Below, in pieces: positions 55,622-64,000 of a stretch of DNA of 64,000 nucleotides (position 1 is its first letter; each line of letters opens with the position of its first letter). The notes beneath the pieces are model-generated. The model was not told the DNA's origin. It worked only from the letters and a program-made list of their open reading frames with translations, and searched no databases. Source of the DNA: Micrasema longulum. Lineage: Eukaryota; Arthropoda; Insecta; Trichoptera; Brachycentridae. A program made the translations under genes and the position numbers. Location of the stretch: positions 29,551-93,550 of the forward strand of contig JAGVSM010001710.1 of NCBI GenBank assembly GCA_022494885.1, in the 5' to 3' direction.

Positions 55622-56259
55622 GAAAATACTTTTTATTGATAAGTTGGTACCTAGCTACTTGTTTGTGATTAAATTCCAAAACTAAAAATTGTTAACATTT
55701 AAATATTGGATTTAAGTAGGTACCTAGGTACTTGTTTATGGTTGAATTCCAAAACATAAAATAAATATTTTCAAATGTGGCATTCTTTTGGCAAACGTAA
55801 AACTCCGGTCGTCTCACCAATAAAGGGGATAACTTATGTAGGAATACGATTTTTGAAAATGTATTGAATTTAACATTATTTTAGTGTTACCAAAAATCGA
55901 ATAAAAAGAAATAAATGTGTAGAAATAATAAGGAATTTAAGGAAATAATCTGATTGAAATCCACAAAAAACAAATGTTGTTTGTAAACATTCAAAAACAA
56001 ACTTTTTTATGCACAACAAAGCAACATCTTTCGATTTTTTTTGGAAATGCATTCTCCTCGAATGCAACCCTGGTAGATCGATGAATAACACATTTATTCT
56101 CCTTTCCTATTTTTTACATATTAGATTGAAGACTTTAATATCTACGAACACGCACAGCGCAAAGACCTATATTTCTCTGAAAACCGCACGTAAATCGCTT
56201 AAGCCGTTTAGGAGGAGTTCAATGACATCACACGTACAAAGGAATGATATATGTAAAGA
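55622..56259 (-). mobile_element. Helitron, copy 2 (3' end lost)
   Basis: On the - strand it starts TCTTTACATATATCATTCC at 56259 and runs as in copy 1 (GTACGTGTGATGTCATTGAAC, TTACGTGCGGTTTTCAGAG, TCTACCAGGGTTGCATTCG) to about 55622, where the match to copy 1 stops before its CTAG terminus. Its TC start directly touches the CTAG end of the Helitron at 56260-56647. Confidence 0.7.
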
Positions 56260-56647
56260 CTAGCTGAACCCGGCCACGCTACGCTGTGGCAAAAGAAAAC
56301 AAATTATTAAAAAAATAGTCATGTAATTTTTTGGATATACCTAATTAGATTTTGAAATCTTATCTATTTATTTATGTATAAGAAACTTAGTTTTGTAACT
56401 TTGGCTATAATAGGTAAAATACCAGCACTGAGTATAACTGCCATTTTACCTGCCATATGACAAATTATGAGTCAATTTAAAACGCATTTAATGTTCCGTT
56501 TTCGTTAAAACTTCCGAATTAAAAGTATAAAAAATTACTATTCTACTAAAATGCAATGTTCTGTAAAAAAATTTAGTCAATCCATCGATATTTTTTTTTA
56601 GGTTTGCGGCTACAAACATACAGAACCTTAATATGTATATATATAGA
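56260..56647 (-). mobile_element. Helitron, distinct short type
   Basis: On the - strand it starts TCTATATATATACATATTAAGG (56647 downward, preceded by A) and ends CTAG (56263-56260). About 10 bases before CTAG is a GC-rich hairpin GCCACAGCGTAGCGTGGC (56290-56273), exactly the subterminal hairpin expected of a Helitron 3' end. The inside is AT-rich and unrelated to copy 2. 388 bases, non-autonomous. Confidence 0.75.
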
Positions 56648-56649
56648 TA

Positions 56650-57300
56650 ACCACAAAGGTAAATTTTGCAAATATAAATATTGATCTTAAGCAGCTTATA
56701 TTTTTAACATAAATTATATAATAATTCATGTAAATCAACTACATTTAATTATTTCTAACGGTAATTTACATTTGTTAGGTTATTGCTATGTACTTAAATA
56801 TATTTTTATCCAAACGCATTGTTATTTACATACTTACCATTTTATTATGCTTTCTGTGTTTAATTTAGGCACACTTTTAAAAAAAATTTGCGTATTTTCT
56901 ACCTACGTTTTATGAGCTTGTTATTTTTAAATGTAAATATTTTTTTCTGGAGACGTACATTTGTTTTTTTTTATTTTTATCAAAATGTTTTAATTCCTAC
57001 TTATTTTCATTTATTTATTTTATATTTTATATATACGAGTTATTCATATAAAAAGGGCACCCCTCTTGGTAAGAAAAGCAGATTTTGACATTTGGAAAAA
57101 TAATTCTTTATTTGAAAATTAATTATTTCAAGTTTCTGAATTCAATCATAAAAAAGTACTTAGGTATATATAAGGGCGGGCACTTTGCCTTAAGACAATG
57201 TCTTTCTACCTACCCAAACCGTTCAGTTTGAGAAAATAAGAAGTATATGGACACATTCAATGTATATTAATTAATACAGAATATTAATCAAGAACCCGAT
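56650..57300. other. AT-rich spacer
   Basis: Nothing recognised. Confidence 0.4.
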
Positions 57301-57309
57301 GACTTTTAT

Positions 57310-57425
57310 TGCAGGCAAGCGTGGGCAAGGCTCTCGGAGGCGTCCGTAATATACGGCCTAGCCAGCCTTATCGTCTCCGCTTGATGACGGATGCCACCGG
57401 AGGTTCAAGGTCCGTTGTCTTATTT
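57310..57425 (-). mobile_element. LINE family C scrap, copy 3
   Basis: The - strand gives VIKRRR, stop, GWLGRILRTPP, with DNA matches to 11780-11880 (GGCAAGCGTGGGCAAGGCTCT; CTCCGCTTGATGACGG). Only the R-W-x-GH region remains. Confidence 0.55.
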
Positions 57426-57429
57426 CTAT

Positions 57430-58000
57430 TTTTATTTATTATTTTTATTTATTGGGGATATCAACAGTAATACATGTAACAAAAATATAACAAATAAAAT
57501 ACACAGAGAATAAAACCAATGACAGATATCCACAGAAATACATAAAATACACGTACAATACATACTAGTGTGTTTGTGTGAGTGTAAGTGTGTGAGAGGG
57601 TGGGTGAGTGGGTGAGTGGGTGTTATATTGGAATGAGGGTGGACATGTGTGTAAATATTATTGCACAAGTGTCAAAAATATAAATATATTTAAAATATTC
57701 AGAATTAGAGATGAAATAAAATAAAATAATATAAATTAAGACTTTATTATTGATACAAAGTATAGGACAAAAATTTATGTTTTAAGACGCGCATTTTAAA
57801 TGTTTTTTTTTAACAATCAAATGGATCAATAAAGGAAAAGTTCAAATTATATTCACGAGCAAAACGTATAAGTGGAGAGTTCTGGGCATAGTTCGTGCGA
57901 ACTGCTGGCACGTGAAATAGAGAGCTCGACGTGTGACGAGTGCGGTAGCCGGGAATGCGGTAGGAATGGGTTCCACATTCCTTGCATCTACTGTCCTCAA
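57430..58000 (-). mobile_element. LINE family D: C-terminus and GT/CA-rich 3' UTR, copy 1
   Basis: On the - strand from about 57990: GTHSYRIPGYRTRHT, then SSLFHVPAVRTNYAQNSPL then IRFAREYN and FIDPFDC. 'HVPxxRTNYxxNSPLxRxxRxYN' is the closing motif of CR1-like reverse transcriptases. It is followed by a 3' UTR which on the + strand shows GTGTGAGAGGGTGGGTGAG. The 123-codon + strand frame at 57872-58243 is antisense to it, which explains its cysteine-rich look. Confidence 0.65.
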
Positions 58001-58004
58001 ATAT

Positions 58005-58465
58005 TACATGATAAATATTTTAAATCCAAAATTGATACTTTCATTTTCTTACCAATATTAAGAAAGCAGAAAAGTTTAACTAATTTCAATAACATATGCC
58101 CCTGTCGTCGCACGGATAAAAATTCATTAAAAACTCATAAAACGCGACACGTGGTTAAGGCAGACATTTTGTTTTGTCACTGTACACGGGCCCGAAATGG
58201 TGCCATTTGTTCAATGTCACCGAATATTGTTTACTGTAATTAATTACAAATGAATTTCGTTAATGCATCCATATATTACATTGTATCTTTTTGTTGTGAA
58301 TATTTTTTAAAACATTTCTAAAACAAATTATTATTTTTGTACAATTATAATATAAAGAAAACATAATCTTAATTTACATTTTCTCTCCGTAATACTGCTC
58401 AGTAACATTCTGTGTGTGATATAGACCTCGATATTTCGATTCTCTCAACTGTTAAATAGTGAATT
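58005..58465. other. Spacer
   Basis: Nothing recognised. Confidence 0.4.
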
Positions 58466-58469
58466 GATG

Positions 58470-58645
58470 TGTGTGAGATTTATCTGACTTAAATTTTTCA
58501 CCTGCAAACTAGGCGTTGCCTTCAAATAATTTTTAATTTTTATACTTCTTGGACCACTTAGATTACAAGTCAATGACAAATCATAAGCCTTGTAAATGTC
58601 CAGACTTCCAAATTTCTTTTTCTAAAATATTATCCATCTTTATTG
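58470..58645 (+). repeat. Foldback-family fragment
   Basis: TTCACCTGCAAACTAGGCG, TTGGACCACTTAG, CAAGTCAATGACAAATCATAAG and TTGTAAATGTCCAGACTTCC. Middle portion lost. Confidence 0.55.
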
Positions 58646-58662
58646 TAAAAAACATTATATTG

Positions 58663-58922
58663 TAAACTTATAATATTAGAAATCAAACACTGATTTGAGT
58701 CTAATAAACACTTTGTTTTATTTTTACAAATATAAAAAATAAAAATTTCATGACAATTTTTTCACCTTGTTAGGGCATTTTCAAACGAATTTCAGAAAAT
58801 GCCCTAACAAGGCCAAACAATTGTCACGAAATTTTTGTTGTTATATTTTTTATATTTGTAAAAATAAAAGAAAGTGTTCAGTAGACTCAAATCAGTTTTT
58901 GATTTCCAATATTATAAGTTTA
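58663..58922. mobile_element. Palindromic (hairpin) element
   Basis: Arms of about 120-127 bases (58663-58782 and 58795-58922) are near-perfect reverse complements around a 12-base centre (58783-58794). The arms meet as CTTGTTAGGGCATTTTC / GAAAATGCCCTAACAAGG. A single arm is found at 26165-26312. It is non-coding; probably a foldback transposon or an inverted duplication of a terminal repeat. Confidence 0.8.
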
Positions 58923-59074
58923 AATATGAAGTTCTACAAAATAAACACCAAATCAATTAATTCATAATATTGTTTTTATTTATTTAGAATGTTTAATTAA
59001 TTATTTATTTTTAGGTACACGTTAATTAAACTGAACGATTACGTGAGATTGGTGTAATATTACATTTAATTATT

Positions 59075-59300
59075 TTTTTTTATTGATACAATTACATAAA
59101 ATGATACAGGTTTTTTTTTCTACTTTTATATTTATCCAAGTAAGAGACTAGCTTTTGTGCTTGAAGAATGACTTGCAATGTGATAGTTATTTAGTAATTT
59201 AAAGTTAAATAATTTCGAATATTCGAGTACATGAGAAAAAAAATGTACCAAATAAAAAGAAAAACAGAAAATAATAATACCCATATACTTATTTAAAACA
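59075..59300 (-). repeat. Shared LINE-3'-UTR-like repeat, copy 2
   Basis: GAGACTAGCTTTTGTGCTTG (59144-59163), AAGAATGACTTGCAATGTG and GAGTACATGAGAAAAAAAATG align with 24940-25080. Poly-T upstream suggests reverse orientation. Confidence 0.5.
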
Positions 59301-59374
59301 TGAATGAATATTTTTGACTCAATGGCTATTATCAGGTAAAAATACTAAAAAAGAAATCGATTGGAAGGTAATCC

Positions 59375-59535
59375 ACCATGTGGTATAGCAGTTGGCAAGT
59401 TATGTAATGCCTGATGTTCCAGGTTCAATTTTTGGCAAAATCGATTACTTGAAATATTCATTTAAAATCCGGTTTCTCACTGAAATATTCTATAGTTCTT
59501 TCAATTGCTTAAATCGTAAGCATCTTCTTGACTTC
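59375..59535 (+). mobile_element. SINE-1 copy
   Basis: tRNA-like head CCACCATGTGGTATAGCAG, B-box-like CCAGGTTCAATTTTTGG (59418-59434), then GAAATATTCA and a decayed GATTTAAG-type middle. The 3' end is missing. Confidence 0.6.
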
Positions 59536-59539
59536 GTGT

Positions 59540-59825
59540 ATATTTTTGTTTTTAAACGCCCATAGGGCTTACATGGATTTAACAAAACATACATAAATTT
59601 ATAATAAAAAATAGAGTCAGTATTAAATTGTACGTATATAAATTCAGTAATTTATAATAATATTTTGTTTTTAAATATTAAAAAAAAAAAAATTCAACCA
59701 ATTTTGACAAATTTATAATGGAAAATACAAAATTATGATATAAATTTAATTTTGTTAATTAAGATGTTTTTCTTAACAGCGATACAAAAAAATATACACA
59801 ACATTATAAAAAAAAACATAAAATA
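59540..59825. other. AT-rich spacer
   Basis: Nothing recognised. Confidence 0.4.
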
Positions 59826-59829
59826 AAGC

Positions 59830-60235
59830 CAAATCAGTTTTCCACTTACAATTATAAAAATTCAGTTCAGTTAGATATAATTCATAGAAGTGCATGTGTG
59901 CGAGTTTTTTTTTTTTGTGGGAGGATGTGTGTGTAAAAAAATGGAGTGTGGTTTTGGTAGGTATGTGAATATGTGTGTGATTGTATATGGGTGTGAGGGT
60001 AGGTTTAGGGACAGGGTTAGTGTGTATTTGATATTAGTGAATAGAAACAATTTCAATTTGTAATGTAAAAATATTTTTTTTTTTTATAACGAAACATATT
60101 TTTTTTCAAATAATAGTTTTTTAATTTTGGTTTTAAAAGTGAGTTTACTGCAGTTAAATATGTCTATGTTATTGAAAAATTAATTATAATTACGCGTCAA
60201 GCAAATCAGAGGAGAGTTCTGTGCATATAAACAAC
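59830..60235 (-). mobile_element. LINE family D: C-terminal scrap and GT-rich 3' UTR, copy 2
   Basis: The - strand starts YMHRTLL / YAQNSPLICLT-like (60235-60195), the same YAQNSPL motif as copy 1. Then follows AT-rich UTR and a block that on the + strand is GT-rich (GGGAGGATGTGTGTG, GGTATGTGAATATGTGTGTG). The truncation point lies inside the motif. Confidence 0.6.
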
Positions 60236-60239
60236 ACGT

Positions 60240-61060
60240 TGATTACTTAAACGAAAAAAGTATGAATATATTTTAAAATAAAAAAATGAGCTGTGATTAG
60301 AGTACTTATGCAGTTTCCTATGTACTATTGGTATAAAAAAAAATCTAAATGTTTTAAAAAATAATAAAAATGTAATATTGTACGTAAATAAAAAAAATAA
60401 TAAATAAAAATAAATATATGGTTATGATGACGATAAAACATACATCTATATATGAAGACATTAACCAATGTAAGATAAAAACGCAATTAAAAAGCTATAA
60501 ATTAAATTAAAAAGCTATTTTATCAAAAATGCATACCTGAGTAATTGATTGAGGTATTTATTTTGTGTTATAAGCAGTTTCGTTTTAATTTTTAATCCAA
60601 AATCCAATCGGAATGTTTTTTCTTTAACAAAATGCAAGACAAATTAAAACAAAAATCTACAGGATGTTCCGACGTATTTGTTTCCAGATCAGTTGAATTC
60701 TTTTTCGACAGATGGCAAGCATGACTTGTAATAAACTGCTTTGTAATGTAAACAAAAGGCAACGGTTCCTACTATCGCACAGTCAAAAATACTGTTGTCT
60801 TTATGCATAAAAACTTGTTTAAAAAAAGCGAAAAAATCACAAAAGACTAAGATTAATTTTATTTATATTAACCATTGAGACATTTATTATTTTAGAAAAT
60901 TTTCAATTATTATTAAATTTATTTATTTATTTTTTACATATTTATTACAACAATTTACACGTGGTTATTTATACAACAAATTAATCAAGTAGAAAAAGTA
61001 AATATACTGAATAGATTTACTGAATAATTCTAATAAATGTATTTTACTAGAATAATTGAA
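60240..61060. other. AT-rich spacer
   Basis: Nothing recognised; no supportable frame. Confidence 0.4.
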
Positions 61061-61064
61061 CGTA

Positions 61065-61475
61065 GTTATACAGAAAGCATCCAGCCATAGAAAAGTGAAA
61101 CTGAGATAATAGCCATTTTGTGAAAAGAGTGAATTATAAAATCTACACAACAGTTGAAATGTTTGTGACTTTAACAAACGATAAACAATGAATACATAAG
61201 TTTTTTTTTAATATATTATAAACAAGAATCTTATTATGTATTTGACCGGTTTAAATGATTTTATAGTACCATAAAATTTTTCTAGTTTACTGAGTGTTTT
61301 CTGCAAATTGAGAACTGACGTTTTTGTGATCGACACCTTTTGTTTGTATGAAAGCGGTCTGGCTGTTTTTAGCAGATCATAGAATCGATCTCACTGCACC
61401 CGATAACATCAATATCTCATTTTTCCGAAATTGTGGACTTGCTTGCTGCTTTCCGCATAACTACGTTAAATGATA
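61065..61475 (+). mobile_element. hAT relic, copy 2 (lacks the 3' coding part)
   Basis: CAGAAAGCATCCAGCCATAG, AACTGAGATAATAGCC, ACAACAGTTGAAATG, GAAAGCGGTCTGGCTG and CCGATAACATCAATATCTC match 28218-28640 of the other hAT relic. It stops at GCATAACTACGTT, before the dimerisation domain, so that domain is not duplicated. Confidence 0.65.
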
Positions 61476-61479
61476 ATTA

Positions 61480-62185
61480 GATACAAATGGTGGCTTACTT
61501 TGCGGAAGGCAAATAGCGTTCAAAATCAAGGAACTTTAAACTGATAAGAGAATTTGCCGATAGAGAGGGGATCGGCTTTCCGTCCTGTTTTTATTGACAT
61601 CTGATTCGGTCTGAACACGACGCGAATTCAGTGTGCTCAACACGGGAAATACAATAATAAATAATAAAATAAGTTCTTAATAACAAACCCACTAAAACCC
61701 ATTGATTGTATCGATTTTAGGAGCGTTTTTCTTATTTCGGTGGGTATTTCTTGTCGGTGAAAAGTTTGTAGGATGTTGGGGGCATTTTGCTTTTATTGCT
61801 TTTCGCTTCTTCACATCATGTCAATGTAAAAATATTGCCCTCAAGAAATGCAGTCCGCTATAATGCCCGCCGTAATTTGAATTCTTATTTAAATGCACAT
61901 TTCGGCTGATCGAATATTAATGAGACTCAGACTTGCACATTGTTCAAAAATAAAAGTCGGTTTAAATGACGCATACCTCTTGTGCTACGAAAATTTGCTG
62001 GTCATAAAATAATCTTCAAAATAAACAAAATTATTTGCATGAAAAAAACTAAATATTACATCTTCAATTGTCAACTTTCACAAAAAGTATAAAAATTAAT
62101 TTAATTTCTTTTTTTTAATTTTTTTTTTTTATTTAACAAATATAAGTAGACAAAATTACAACTAAATACAATTATTATATGAATT
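61480..62185. other. Spacer
   Basis: A GC-richer patch at 61690-61870 (GGTGGGTATTTCTTGTCGG) is unassigned. Confidence 0.4.
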
Positions 62186-62189
62186 AAAT

Positions 62190-63850
62190 ATATACATTTA
62201 CATTAACGTTTCCCATTACGTAAAATAAAAAAATAATTCCTGTGTGCATAGTGGGGAGTGACGTCTTACAAGAGTTTGTTTATTTTATTTTTAATTATAT
62301 ATATTTTTAGGATTACATATAAATTACAAAAAAAAGATAAACGGTGTTTTTGATCAGTGCTACACAAAGAAGAATTATAAATGTAAATTTTTACTTCTTT
62401 CTTAAATATATTGAATTCTTGACGGCACTTTTTATTTTCATTGTTCATTTCATTAAAGAAAAATATCCCTCTGTAAGCATAATGATGTGCTGTGGTTGTT
62501 TTTGATTTGGGAATTGAGATACTACTGCGTACTTACGTTTTGTGACCTTGAAACACTACTATTTATTTTGTCTTCATGTATTTAAATCAAACGATTCTTT
62601 TTATATAACAACTTTATGTTTAAAAGCTTATTTTTTTAAAATAATTAAACAGTGGAAAAAGTAGAACGTTTTTCTAAATAACTTTCATAATTAATTTTTG
62701 TATTTTTTTGACAGGCAAAATATTTGTTATGAAATATTCTTATGTGTGCTCTTATAATAACAATATACACATATTTTATTTAAAAGTTGTTTAAAACAAA
62801 TTTTTAAACTTTCAGATTGAATTTGTTTTTTTTTTTACTTCATAAATGTTTTTTCCCGTACCATAATATATTTTTACTGCCGTACATAAAATAGGATTAT
62901 GTGATTTCACCTTTTTTTCTAAATAGGAGTCTGATTTTTACCTTTTCCCTGGTATTGTGATCATGTCCATGTTGGCTTTGATAAAAAAAAACGAACTTCT
63001 GTGTTTTTTCCTTAGAATCAATAATATCATACACAAATATCATATTATCGTAAAACATTATTTCCTAATACGTTAATACGCTTAATTCATTTTATATCGA
63101 TTTTACACTTGTGTATTTGTATTTTTTTCAAAATAATTCTTAAAGTTTTGTTTTGTAATATTTTTAGTTTGTTTAAATTTTCTTGGTTTGATTAAAATAA
63201 TACGCTGCTAAAGCAGTTAATGTGTGCTCCAGTAATTGTGTTGTAAATAATTTTGCATAAATTCTTATCAACAAGTCTTCTTACTCTTCCCAAAATTGAA
63301 ATGTTTTCAAAAATAATGTTTACGCAGTTTATGTTTCGAATCCATCATTACACCCAAATATTTCATTTTACTGACTTAATTCAGTTTTTAATTGTCTTTT
63401 ATAATTGACGGCGTTACTTCTATTCTTCTGTTACCTATATTCGTTTATTTCGATTTGTTTATATTCAATTTTAATTGACTAATTTTTGGCCATTGAGTTA
63501 CATTATTTAGATCATGATTTGATTTGACCTTTATTATTTTTAATTTTCACTCGATATATAATACATTTAAGCATCGTCTGCAAAGAGTCTTATTTTAAAT
63601 TACTATTTACTTTTAATATTTATCTTCGTCATTAATACAGTGTGGGATGTAGAATTGGAAAAGCTTACCTCGTCTTATATAGAACGTGTTATTTGACTAT
63701 TGGCTATAAGGATAACATTTAACAATAGTCCTTGTTTTGTCAGAGCAAAAATTTGTTCTGTATGTACAGTATTTATGAGCATATAGTTTTCTAAATGGTC
63801 ATATAGGGAGGCCTACGCCATCAACATTACAAATAAAATAATTAGTTATT
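62190..63850 (-). mobile_element. LINE family E: reverse-transcriptase palm to C-terminus
   Basis: On the - strand, with several shifts, the order is: an INDE-like string (YINDI position, near 63640), LFADDA-equivalent FADDA (63584-63571, the catalytic motif), LNNVTQWPKISQLKLNINKS, KMKYLGVMMDSKHKLRKH, LGRVRR and KIIYNTITGAHINC, LQNKTLRIILKKYKYTSVKS, HGHDHNTREKVKIRLL, and finally NEMNNENKKCRQEFNIFKKE (near 62455-62395). This is a non-LTR reverse transcriptase from motif B to the end, with a low-similarity gap at 62480-62890. It is the only LINE here that still shows FADD. It continues upstream to at least 63850, near the window edge. Stops and shifts make it a pseudogene. Confidence 0.7.
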
Positions 63851-63854
63851 ACAG

Positions 63855-64000
63855 TCAGTAAAAGAACTCCCACCACATACACGAAAATAGTAGGCCAGTG
63901 AACTGAACAAATATTTTGTACTGACCTTTCTCAGCAAAGGGAAATAGTGTTTCCTTTTCTAACCATTGGTATTTGTCAATTGTAGAACTAAAATTCCAAT
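63855..64000. other. Window edge, unassigned
   Basis: It may hold more of the family E LINE read on the - strand; too decayed to say. Confidence 0.3.

Noticed and set aside
57872..58243. 123-codon cysteine-rich frame on the + strand
   Set aside because: Its first third is antisense to the C-terminal motif of LINE family D (HVPAVRTNYAQNSP on the - strand), and the remainder has no motif. The cysteines come from complement composition.

Overview
This 64 kb window is very AT-rich insect DNA. I found no intact host gene, no true tRNA or rRNA gene, and no CRISPR array or bacterial feature. The longest open frames (97-172 codons) are decayed transposon pieces, antisense shadows of such pieces, or low-complexity sequence. 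The repeat content fits an insect, perhaps Lepidoptera: Helitrons with a TC start and a CTAG end, tRNA-derived SINEs, many 5'-truncated non-LTR retrotransposons and TTAA-bounded elements. The order is an inference from repeat style; I cannot prove it.

The window reads as a transposon graveyard. (1) At least a dozen non-LTR retrotransposon (LINE) families are present, almost all as 3' ends. I label them A-L: A (31.8, 33.9, 35.9, 45.8 and 54.5 kb), B (42.6 kb), C (11.6, 26.9 and 57.3 kb), D (57.4 and 59.8 kb), E (53.0 and 62.2-63.8 kb), F (15.4-16.8 kb), G (7.9 kb), H (43.4 and 51.9 kb), I (21.3 kb), J (36.7 kb), K (35.7 kb) and L (8.9 and 21.9 kb). (2) A Penelope-like fragment at 37.9-38.65 kb has a GIY-YIG-like remnant and inverted end repeats carrying a hammerhead-like core. 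(3) DNA transposons: a Tc1/mariner (IS630-type) transposase relic with a large internal deletion (20.1 kb), two copies of a hAT relic (28.2 and 61.1 kb), two TTAA-bounded elements (6.3 and 24.1 kb), a long hairpin element (7.1 kb), a short terminal-inverted-repeat element (26.8 and 38.9 kb), and a foldback family in about 11 pieces. (4) Helitrons lie at 9.9 kb and, joined head-to-tail at 56.26 kb, in a tandem pair. (5) Three tRNA-derived SINE families are present; SINE-1 has about 19 pieces.

Between these lie AT-rich spacers with nothing recognisable and a few GC-richer, non-repetitive islands (17.2-17.6, 20.87-21.06, 21.98-22.2 and 25.8-26.1 kb) in which a motif like AAAGGGTTA recurs. These are the best candidates for host regulatory DNA or intergenic sequence under constraint. 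Nothing in the window forms an operon or pathway; the interactions visible are nested and abutting insertions.
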